IMG/VR virus record: IMGVR_UViG_3300013094_000122
Coordinates: 1 to 39,513 of that record
Reading direction: 5' to 3' (one strand)
Origin: a virus
Length of the DNA: 39,513 bases
A model generated the notes under the pieces. The model made no database searches, had not been told where the DNA came from, and saw nothing but the letters and a program-made list of their open reading frames with translations. The translations under genes were made by a program, and so were the position numbers. Each line of letters begins with the position of its first letter. Positions within the stretch are counted from its first letter, which is position 1. Shown here piece after piece: positions 32,101 through 38,527 of this stretch.

Positions 32101-33700
32101 TGTTGCAATTGGTTTAGGCCAATGTTGTACTGTAACTGCTGCAGCTGGTACATTAACTGGTTCAACATTGTCATCTGGTGTAACACAATCATCATTGACC
32201 TCAGTTGGTACAATTGGAACAGGTACATGGAACGGTTCTGTTATTAGTGCTTGTTATGGTGGCACTGGCGTAGCAGGTACATTAACAGGTGTATTATATG
32301 GTAATGGAACTTCTGCACATACTTGTGCAACTGCTGCACAAATTGTTGGTGCAATAGGAACAACAGCAGTATGTTGCGCTTCTATAGCAGGATCAGCTGG
32401 TTGCGCCACATATGCTGGTTGTACATGTGGTAACGTAACTGGTAGTGCATCATCTGCAACCTATGCTTCCTGTACTTGTGGTAACGTGACTGGTTGTGCA
32501 TCATCTGCTACATATGCTTTGTGCACATGTGGTAATGCAGCAACTGCAACATATGCTGGTTGTACTTGTGGTAACGTAACTGGTAGTGCATATAATATCA
32601 CTGCATATACAATTAACCAAAATTTAGGAACATCAAATACTCCAACATTCTGCAATGTCTGTGCATCTACTTTTTATGCAAGTAGTGGTGTTAATACTGC
32701 AAGTGTTGCTTCTCCTGCCGCAAATTTAGTAAACGCTGTCGGTAATGGTTATTGCCAACAGTTCCTTGTTAATGGAACTCAAATATTTGCTGTTTCTTCA
32801 AGTGGTATTTCTATGTGCAGCGGAAACATTACTGGATCATTATCTGGTTGTGCCACATGTTCAGGATATGCAGCACTTGCTGGTAACGTTTGTTGTAACC
32901 AATACGCAAGCACAGGAACCTATCCAATGGCTTGGTTCTCAGGCACAACAATGTATGCAACAACCGGCGTTTGTGTATGTCCAGTTTCTTGTGCAATTAT
33001 TGCTGCTTGTTTATGTGGTGGTGCAACCTATGCTTCTTGTACTTGTGGTAATGCAGCATCTGCAACTACTGCTACATATGCTGGTTGTACATGTGGTAAC
33101 GTAACTGGTACTGCATATAATATTACTGCATATACAATTAACCAAAGTGTAGGTACTGGAAATGATGTTCAACACAATTCCTTAGGCCTTGGTACTGCTG
33201 CTTCAGGAACATCTGGTGCATTAAATGCAGTTGGACCAATTCAAATTTCTTCCACAGGCAGTATTAAACTATCTGGTGGAACTATTGGAAGTCCTTACTA
33301 TTCTTATTTTACTGCTTATAATATTTCAGTAAGTTCACCATCTCCCGCATACTCAATTACTGTCAATAGTAATTGTTACAGCTTTGACACATCAGGTAAC
33401 TTTACTGCGCCAGCGAATATTACCGCTTACTCTGATGCAAGATTGAAAACTAATGTTAAGACAATTGAAAATGCATTAGACAAAACAATGAAACTACGTG
33501 GTGTAACTTTTGATAAAGACGGCAAAGCAGGAATTGGTGTTATCGCTCAAGAAATTCGTGAAGTTCTTCCTGAAGTTGTTGTTGAAGCTAAAGATGATGA
33601 CAAGACATTATCAGTCGCTTATGGTAACGTTGTTGGTTTATTGATTGAAGCAATCAAAGAATTGAAGGCAGAAATTGAAGAACTAAAGAAAGGTAAATAA
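29192..33700 (+). CDS. Large tail fibre with C-terminal S74 intramolecular chaperone
   Basis: A 1502-aa fibre. Residues about 200-415 are a 22-residue repeat array (…QANSTVNTTSLIAFSNVTT…), two copies of which are identical at DNA level. Residues about 714-765 hold a 14-residue repeat (SFANGAFGQANSAA). Residues about 790-870 contain 'SLIELAANN...VDIGFYG', shared with the 645-aa fibre. Residues 860-1301 are packed with about 39 cysteines, including six CTCGN boxes, whereas residues 1-859 have none. The last 89 residues, from Ser1414 ('SDARLKTNVK', then 'IGVIAQEIREVLPEVV' and a coiled coil), are a peptidase S74 chaperone, which helps trimer folding and may cut itself off before that Ser. Probable host-recognition fibre. 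Confidence 0.9.
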   Translation: MANTVPILGYANTFGDWVTSTNAGSNEINSIGEADWVKDSGILFLNGYPTSMQANNTALFSGYLHVTGGASSAKVDNNLTVGGQVYFSNTVSTLYANGAMYANGTIYAGNSYYGLVVGNNTLLSGYVNIGGNTTISNTVNVTGYANLNSNLSVYGPTVLSNTLNVTGLTTISNNEIVTGYITGQSTLQIYNGATVNYLQSNTAVNTNTVSATSLVYGNAVQANSQVNTATISVTGTGYLNYVQANSTVNTTTLSATGTGFVNYLQANSVVNTTTASVTGTAFVNYLQANNAINTQTINANVSIGNVVQANSTVNTTSLVAFSNVTTGIVQANTSVNTTSLIAFSNVTTNTIQANSTINTTSLIAFSNVTTNTIQANSTINTTSLIAFSNVTTGVVQANSLVNTTVISATGNIYVNSVVANSAVNAANLFVSGKTVLTGQANTVNDLGVGGNQYVTGSANFNTTITVNTGATIGGINITPYAISSYNQANASYASQNVTANVANASYASQNITANFANSAYTLSNNIVTGSQTLTNVTVSGITTLNGKSNTADIGVGGNIYMGPSSTLNVPNYLDMHTSTSSANIYNLSVGSGGLSVLGNFTINGTTIYNTRTFVLSAGTPMTTGTYAQFGAYRTSTGGTSANSYIRWNETAARWDATANSDPNSGANYYNLLWTNDLSDSVTTTSSTTVASATAVKTANALAQASYNSQNITAIFANSAFGQANSAASFANGAFGQANTAASFANGAFGQANSAASFANGAFTAANTWTTFKTTGGVIAGAVGITGDLGVTGNLAINGSVVYSNVATFQTVDSLIELAANNLTDTVDIGFYGQYVNSGTYYTGLTRKAGGNYYLFQGLTCNPTGNNIGTICASQYATLYANYCGCAAGITCVPNAALVNPSLTVNGIAISLGQSCTVTAAAGTLTGSTLASGVTTSSLTTVGTLTSGAIGSGFTAIPNTALSNSSVTVNGVAIGLGQCCTVTAAAGTLTGSTLSSGVTQSSLTSVGTIGTGTWNGSVISACYGGTGVAGTLTGVLYGNGTSAHTCATAAQIVGAIGTTAVCCASIAGSAGCATYAGCTCGNVTGSASSATYASCTCGNVTGCASSATYALCTCGNAATATYAGCTCGNVTGSAYNITAYTINQNLGTSNTPTFCNVCASTFYASSGVNTASVASPAANLVNAVGNGYCQQFLVNGTQIFAVSSSGISMCSGNITGSLSGCATCSGYAALAGNVCCNQYASTGTYPMAWFSGTTMYATTGVCVCPVSCAIIAACLCGGATYASCTCGNAASATTATYAGCTCGNVTGTAYNITAYTINQSVGTGNDVQHNSLGLGTAASGTSGALNAVGPIQISSTGSIKLSGGTIGSPYYSYFTAYNISVSSPSPAYSITVNSNCYSFDTSGNFTAPANITAYSDARLKTNVKTIENALDKTMKLRGVTFDKDGKAGIGVIAQEIREVLPEVVVEAKDDDKTLSVAYGNVVGLLIEAIKELKAEIEELKKGK
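29790..30440 (+). repeat. 22-residue (66-bp) imperfect repeat array in the large fibre gene
   Basis: About ten degenerate units, each carrying QAN-x-x-(V/I)NT-(T)-x-(S/A) spacing, run through this part of the fibre shaft. Units drift in both DNA and protein except for the perfect pair listed separately, so the array is old with recent turnover. Edges are approximate. Confidence 0.7.
30206..30337 (+). repeat. Perfect 66-bp tandem duplication
   Basis: Two copies (30206-30271 and 30272-30337), identical base for base, each starting TCATTGATTGC; the third copy begins at 30338 and matches for about 23 bases before diverging. The unit encodes 22 residues in frame, so copy-number change would lengthen or shorten the fibre without breaking the frame. 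Confidence 0.95.
31331..31488 (+). repeat. 42-bp repeat encoding SFANGAF-type 14-residue units
   Basis: Four consecutive units of the form S/I-FANGAF-GQAN-S/T-AA, with mostly synonymous differences between copies. Related single units occur in the last gene of the window (about 38669-38700, 38782-38820 and 39478-39513). Confidence 0.85.
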
Positions 33701-33701
33701 A

Positions 33702-34067
33702 ATGGCCGCAGGTTACTCAGACCAATACCTAGAACAAGGTTCTACATTTTCTTCTCAACTAACGTTAGCAGATTCATATGGAAACCCATATAACCTAACG
33801 GGGTTTACCATTTCTAGTAATGCCAAGAAGTCTTATATTTCTTCGACTATCGCTTTTTCATTCTCAACGTCTGTAGCAAATTCTAATAACGGCATTGTAT
33901 TGTTGGGATTAGATGCACCTACGTCAGCAAATGTACCGTATGGCACATATGTTTACGATGTTATTGTAAAAGATGCCGCAAATACCGTATCTCGTGTACT
34001 TGAAGGCAAGGTTTATGTCGCACCTGGTGTAACTGGTGTTAACACTTCATATGGTACAGATGTATAA
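33702..34067 (+). CDS. Small fibre-associated structural protein (121 aa)
   Basis: A single beta-rich domain: 'YLEQGSTFSSQLTLADSYGNPYNLTGFTISSNAKKSY' and 'VPYGTYVYDVIVKDAANTVSRVLEGKVYVAPGVT'. Proteins of this shape (an Ig-like or BppU-N-like domain starting 'LxQGxxF') occur beside fibre genes in many aquatic phages, often with unassigned function; they are thought to be virion parts. It follows the large fibre gene after one base with AAAGG upstream of the start, and its stop overlaps the next start as TAATG. Confidence 0.75.
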   Translation: MAAGYSDQYLEQGSTFSSQLTLADSYGNPYNLTGFTISSNAKKSYISSTIAFSFSTSVANSNNGIVLLGLDAPTSANVPYGTYVYDVIVKDAANTVSRVLEGKVYVAPGVTGVNTSYGTDV

Positions 34068-34813
34068 TGCCGAACGTTATAGTAACTCCACCGTCAGTCA
34101 TAACCGTAAGGGTTGGGCCAGCGGCACCAGCTGAAGTACAATCAACTGCACAATTTTATGGTGCATCGGATCAACTTCCATTAATTCAAGAGGCATTAAA
34201 CACCGCCAATCTTGCGTTAGCCACTGCAAATTCGGCCAATGCGGAAGTTCAAGGTGCAGCATACACAGCAAACGTTGCTTTGGGTATTGCATATGAACTA
34301 TCAAATAATTCAAATAAGTTAATTAATTCTTCTAATGCACAAGCAATATTAGAAGCCAATAATAACTTAACCGTTCCAGGAAGTATTATTCTTCCTAGTA
34401 ATGGAGCTTTGAATTTTGCAGGCGAAACAGTAACAGTATTAACATCTAACGTTTATAACGATATAACTGGATTATATCTAGAAGATGGTGGTGTTGCTGC
34501 GTTATATGCTAACAGTTATATTGTTATTCAAACAGGTGAGGCTAATCCGAATGGATCACCAACTTGGGTTTTCAATGCAGACGGATCATTATCATTTCCA
34601 GACAATTCGTTACAGAGTACAGCTTTCAACGATGCATACATCAGTAAAATTAATACCACAAGTAATGTTGCCGCATATGCAGCAAATAAAGCAAATAATG
34701 CATTGGCTAATACATCTGGAACATTTGGTGGCAACTTAACCATTTCTGGAAATACAACAGTTTTCGGTACAATCTTTGGTAATGTGGCAACAATTGATGC
34801 GGGAACTTTTTAA
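34067..34813 (+). CDS. Short tail-fibre protein (248 aa) ending in DAGTF
   Basis: After 'VIVTPPSVITVRVGPAAPAEVQS', a short N-terminal segment typical of fibre adaptors, comes an Ala/Asn-rich helical or coiled region (about residues 40-100), then a beta region with 'LTVPGSIILPSNGALNFAG' and 'GSLSFPDNSLQSTAF', the latter being a standard fibre motif, and a C-terminal shaft ending '...IDAGTF'. The same kind of C-terminal ending closes the next two genes. No chaperone or knob domain is visible, so it may be a fibre segment joined to other proteins. TAATG overlap with the previous gene. Confidence 0.75.
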   Translation: MPNVIVTPPSVITVRVGPAAPAEVQSTAQFYGASDQLPLIQEALNTANLALATANSANAEVQGAAYTANVALGIAYELSNNSNKLINSSNAQAILEANNNLTVPGSIILPSNGALNFAGETVTVLTSNVYNDITGLYLEDGGVAALYANSYIVIQTGEANPNGSPTWVFNADGSLSFPDNSLQSTAFNDAYISKINTTSNVAAYAANKANNALANTSGTFGGNLTISGNTTVFGTIFGNVATIDAGTF

Positions 34814-34819
34814 TAAATA
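34812..34819 (+). promoter_or_regulatory. Late-promoter-like AATAAATA in the gap before the 645-aa fibre gene
   Basis: One mismatch to T4 TATAAATA, 29 bases before the ATG at 34849, which leaves room for a leader and an AAGGGA Shine-Dalgarno (34835-34840). This is the best-spaced late-promoter candidate I see in the window. Confidence 0.4.
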
Positions 34820-34848
34820 GAAGATAAGAATAATAAGGGAACCAAAAC

Positions 34849-36786
34849 ATGGCCAGCTCAAATACCAGTATCCTGATTAAACGTTCAAGTGTAACAAGTA
34901 ATCCAGGAACTCTTAAAGCGGGTGAATTAGCATATTCATACATATCAAACACCTTGTATTTTGGTACAGTTGGTGGTAACGGATCATTCAACATTGGTGG
35001 TCAATACTATACCAGTACCGTTGACGCCGCAACCAATGCAAATACTGCAAGTACCCTAGTTAAACGTGACGTTAATGGTGCATTCCAAGGCAACTTGATT
35101 GGTAGTTCATCAAACACTTACGCATTAATCAACTCACAGAACTTCTCAATCACTGGTGGTGATATTTCTGCATCAGCTGTTGGTTTCAACGGCACTGGTG
35201 CGGTTGCATTAAATGCTTCTTTGAACTCAGTATCTGGATTGTCCGCAGGTTATTATGGTGGATCCTCAACAGGCACATCAACAATTCCTGTTATCCAAGT
35301 TGCTGCAAACGGTCGTATCATGGCCATTGCAAATACAACTTCAACAAGTTCATTGACCATTTCAGATGGTGCAAATAGTAACACAATTTATTCTGGCACC
35401 ACACTTTATATTGAAGGCGCCAACGGTATCACAACAGTTGTATCTGGAAATACAGCAAAAGTCTATACAGACAATACAGTTCTACGTGCAAACGTAACAT
35501 CTGCCGGTAAACAAGTTATTTCCACAGATTTGACTGTTGCAGGTAATTTGATTGTTGCAGGTTCACAAACATACATTAACACATCAAGTTTCCAAACAGG
35601 AACTTCTTTAATTGAGCTTGCAGCCAACAATTATATTGGTGATGTTGTTGATATCGGTTTCTACGGCATGTCGAATGTTGCTGCATCGAACGTATATCAC
35701 GGTTTGATTCGTGAAGGTTCTGGTGGTTCTAACTCCGGTTCTTTCTACTTGTTCAAGAACTTGACAACTGCACCAACAGGAAATACAGTTAACTATGCAG
35801 GACTTACAAAGGCAACCTTGTTTGCTGACTTGACAGGTTCTACTGGATTACCAATCTCAACCGGTATTTCTGGTCTTGCATCTGGTGCGGCCACATTCTT
35901 GGCAACACCTACCAGTGCAAACTTTGCATCGTTGGTAACAGATGAAACTGGTTCTGGTTTAGTTGTATTCAACAATACACCAACTTTCATCACACCAAAC
36001 TTAGGTGTTGCAAATGCTACATCATATAACATTGGTACTTTAACTTACACTGCATCAAACCCATTCTCATCATTACAAAGTAGTGTAAACAGTTACTCAC
36101 AAGTTATTCTACAAAACTCAAATACAGGAACACAGGCTTCTGTAGACTTTATTGTTTCTACTAACATCAGTACCGACTCTACCAATTACGGCGACTTCGG
36201 TATGAACGGACAGAACTTTAGTGGTACAGGTTCTTTAGCTCAAGCAAACAATGTTTACATGTATTCTCAAGGTGTTGACCTTGCAATTGGTACAACAAGT
36301 GCCAACCCAATTCACTTTGTGGTAAACAACGGTGCAACTGATGCATTGAAGATTGATGCTAACGGTTTCATTTCGACAGGACAGTCCCTAACAACACCAT
36401 TTGGTGGTACTGGTCAGTCGTCATTCACCGCAGGTGGTATACTTGTTGGTAACGGTTCTGGTGCACTCCAACAATTGTCTAACACAACATTTGTCACAAC
36501 TGGTTCTTCTGCACAAAATAATACCGTAACCTCTGTGACTGTTGATGCATATGGTAGAACAACTGCATTGACATATTCACAAATTCTTGGTTTGACCGTT
36601 GGTCAAGGTGGTACCGGTGTTTCAACATTCACCACAAACGGTATCACATACGGTAACGGAACAGGACCAATGCAAGTTACTGCTGCGGCCGGGTCTTCTG
36701 ACCAATCGTGGTCCAACCAAATATTGACAGTAACAAATGCTGGTGTTCCAGTTTGGTCTTCTGCATTAGATGGAGGTACTTTCTAA
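34849..36786 (+). CDS. Tail fibre protein (645 aa) ending in DGGTF
   Basis: The N-terminus 'SILIKRSSVTSNPGTLKAGELAYSYISNTLYFG' matches the start found in many phage receptor-binding proteins (Mtd N-terminal type, '...GELAY...LY.G'). It is followed by 'STLVKRDVNGAFQGNLIG', a shaft with 'SFQTGTSLIELAANN...VDIGFYG' shared with the 1502-aa fibre, and 'TPFGGTGQSSFTAGGILVGNGSG', a common fibre repeat that recurs as 'GGTGVSTFTTNGITYGNGTG'. It ends '...VPVWSSALDGGTF'. Cysteine-free. It has its own promoter-like gap and AAGGGA ribosome-binding site. Likely part of host recognition; no recognisable catalytic domain. Confidence 0.85.
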   Translation: MASSNTSILIKRSSVTSNPGTLKAGELAYSYISNTLYFGTVGGNGSFNIGGQYYTSTVDAATNANTASTLVKRDVNGAFQGNLIGSSSNTYALINSQNFSITGGDISASAVGFNGTGAVALNASLNSVSGLSAGYYGGSSTGTSTIPVIQVAANGRIMAIANTTSTSSLTISDGANSNTIYSGTTLYIEGANGITTVVSGNTAKVYTDNTVLRANVTSAGKQVISTDLTVAGNLIVAGSQTYINTSSFQTGTSLIELAANNYIGDVVDIGFYGMSNVAASNVYHGLIREGSGGSNSGSFYLFKNLTTAPTGNTVNYAGLTKATLFADLTGSTGLPISTGISGLASGAATFLATPTSANFASLVTDETGSGLVVFNNTPTFITPNLGVANATSYNIGTLTYTASNPFSSLQSSVNSYSQVILQNSNTGTQASVDFIVSTNISTDSTNYGDFGMNGQNFSGTGSLAQANNVYMYSQGVDLAIGTTSANPIHFVVNNGATDALKIDANGFISTGQSLTTPFGGTGQSSFTAGGILVGNGSGALQQLSNTTFVTTGSSAQNNTVTSVTVDAYGRTTALTYSQILGLTVGQGGTGVSTFTTNGITYGNGTGPMQVTAAAGSSDQSWSNQILTVTNAGVPVWSSALDGGTF

Positions 36787-36794
36787 TAACGTAG

Positions 36795-36802
36795 ACTAAA
36801 TA
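36795..36802 (+). promoter_or_regulatory. Late-promoter-like ACTAAATA before the coiled-coil gene
   Basis: Two mismatches to T4 TATAAATA, 22 bases before the ATG at 36824, in a 37-bp gap that also holds a strong AGGAG. The same octamer lies on the minus strand at 6318-6325, before the 210-aa gene. Confidence 0.3.
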
Positions 36803-36812
36803 ATTGATTAAT

Positions 36813-36817
36813 AGGAG
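36813..36817 (+). promoter_or_regulatory. Shine-Dalgarno AGGAG of the 165-aa gene
   Basis: AGGAG six bases before ATG 36824, one of the clearest ribosome-binding sites in the window and consistent with strong independent translation of the coiled-coil protein. Confidence 0.7.
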
Positions 36818-36823
36818 TTTGAA

Positions 36824-37321
36824 ATGAGTAATGAAAGATTTACAAAACATTATATTGATATCATCAATTCTACGTTGTCAGATACAGTTCTTCGTAACAT
36901 AACACTACAAGCCAACGCACAATTTGTGGACGAACTTGTAGGTGAAATGAATGCAGAAAATGAATCTTTGAAAAAACAAATCCAGGAAATGGGTGAAGAT
37001 ATTCAAAGAGTTATAACTGAAAATAACACTACACTGATTGAAAAACAAAAACAAATTGATGAGTTCAACAGAACAAAAAATGAAATTGAAAATGTTAGAC
37101 ATCAGGTAGCACATTTAGATACCTTTAGAAATCAATTGGTTAAAGCAAACAAAACAATTGAAGAACAAAGTATTGAAATAGAACAACTGAAAAAGACAAT
37201 TGAAGATTTGCAATCACCTCCTAAAAGAAAAAAGACAATTGCATTGCCTAAGGCCTTAGAAACATCCATAGAGCCTGATACAGTGCAAGATAATTCGGTT
37301 AAGGACGGCGGGACATTCTAA
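36824..37321 (+). CDS. Coiled-coil protein among fibre genes (165 aa), ends in DGGTF
   Basis: Not a recognised family. It has an N-terminal segment 'RFTKHYIDIINSTLSDTVLRNITLQANAQFVDEL', then a long charged helix (about residues 40-128) with heptads rich in Glu, Lys, Gln and Ile/Leu that should form a coiled coil, a basic 'SPPKRKKTIALPK' link, and an acidic end closing '...VKDGGTF'. The body is unlike its fibre neighbours (charged, few Thr/Ser), yet it shares their C-terminal five residues. It may be a trimeric rod or an assembly partner acting on fibres; this is inference. Strong AGGAG upstream; the next gene starts three bases after the stop. Confidence 0.78.
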   Translation: MSNERFTKHYIDIINSTLSDTVLRNITLQANAQFVDELVGEMNAENESLKKQIQEMGEDIQRVITENNTTLIEKQKQIDEFNRTKNEIENVRHQVAHLDTFRNQLVKANKTIEEQSIEIEQLKKTIEDLQSPPKRKKTIALPKALETSIEPDTVQDNSVKDGGTF

Positions 37322-37324
37322 TAA

Positions 37325-38524
37325 ATGACTATTGCAAATACAATTTTAATTCATAAAAAGTCGGGTGTATCAGGAAACGTACCTTCTACACTGGCTAATG
37401 GTGAGTTGGCCATCAACTACGCCGATGGAAAGTTGTATTATAAAAATTCATTAGGTACAATTACCTCAATTTCATCAAGCGGTGCAAACTCTTTTGCAAC
37501 CATTAACGCAAGTGGTACGTTAGTTTTTGCCACATCAAACAATGATATTTTAACATTTCTTGGTACAAACGGTGTATCAATATCTGCTTGCAGCACATCC
37601 AAAACAGTAACGATTGGTGACGGCGTAACATTTAACGTTGCCAACTCTAAGACACAAACATATTACCAAAACAATTCACCAAGTTCACCCAATGCAAATG
37701 ATTTGTGGGTGGCAAATACTGGTGTCATGTATGAGAACTTTGGTAACACTTCTTATCCTGTTTGGGCAGAAGTAGGACCAACAGGCACAATATCAAACAG
37801 TGCGCCAGGCATAATTAATGCAACGTCAATAAGTGCATCAAGTGAAACAATAACGTACACACCAGCAACCACAACAGGTGCAGGTATAACAATTTCTGCA
37901 GCCAACACTCAAGGTGGTACAGGTTATGCTGACGTATTGAAATTCACAAACATTTCCGGTGGTGCAACTAACGCAAACAAAACTATTCGTTTAGATGGTA
38001 CAGGTAACTTGCAAGTGGTTAACAGTACATATCAATCAACATCACTATCATTGACCGATAATGGCGATATGACTCTTTCTGGAAACTTAACAGTCAACGG
38101 TATCAATGCTGGTTATGCACCAAATCGTCCTGCATTCCGTGTATCAGGTAATGGTGGTTCTATTAGTGCCACAACAACAGTTGCTGGTGGTTATTTTGTT
38201 GTTGATTACAATCAAGGTGGTTATCTAAATACATCAACAGGTTATTTCACTGCACCGCTTGCAGGACTTTATCAAGTTGATGTCGTGGTTAGAACATACT
38301 CAAATACTAATAGTGGTATCAACCAAATCATTATTAGAAAAACTTCTGGTGTAACTACAACATCACAGATTATGGTTGAATTTGGAATTAACACCACTAT
38401 GAATCATGCTGGTGGTGCCAGCATAGTAAAACTTGCAGCAGGAGATACTTTGAGATTTGATGTGACCTCAGGAACAATTATTTTTGATGGTAACGATAAT
38501 TGGTCAGTTGCGTACATAGGATAA
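37325..38524 (+). CDS. Tail fibre protein with C-terminal C1q-like domain
   Basis: A 399-aa protein. The N-terminus 'ILIHKKSGVSGNVPSTLANGELAINYADGKLYYKNSLGTI' is again of the receptor-binding-protein (GELA...LYY) type. A shaft follows, with 'SPSSPNANDLWVANTGVMYENFG' and 'NKTIRLDGTGNLQVVN'. Residues 264-399 ('PAFRVSGNGG', 'YFTAPLAGLYQVDVVVRTY', 'KLAAGDTLRFDV', 'WSVAYIG') fit the C1q/TNF-like jelly roll used as a trimeric binding head in some phage fibres. Unlike its three neighbours it does not end in GTF. Likely a receptor-binding tip. Confidence 0.82.
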   Translation: MTIANTILIHKKSGVSGNVPSTLANGELAINYADGKLYYKNSLGTITSISSSGANSFATINASGTLVFATSNNDILTFLGTNGVSISACSTSKTVTIGDGVTFNVANSKTQTYYQNNSPSSPNANDLWVANTGVMYENFGNTSYPVWAEVGPTGTISNSAPGIINATSISASSETITYTPATTTGAGITISAANTQGGTGYADVLKFTNISGGATNANKTIRLDGTGNLQVVNSTYQSTSLSLTDNGDMTLSGNLTVNGINAGYAPNRPAFRVSGNGGSISATTTVAGGYFVVDYNQGGYLNTSTGYFTAPLAGLYQVDVVVRTYSNTNSGINQIIIRKTSGVTTTSQIMVEFGINTTMNHAGGASIVKLAAGDTLRFDVTSGTIIFDGNDNWSVAYIG

Positions 38525-38527
38525 TAA

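Noticed and set aside
31769-33376. Diversity-generating retroelement target in the Cys-rich fibre region
   Set aside because: The region keeps the same residue (Cys) rather than varying at adenines, and no reverse transcriptase or template repeat is in the window.
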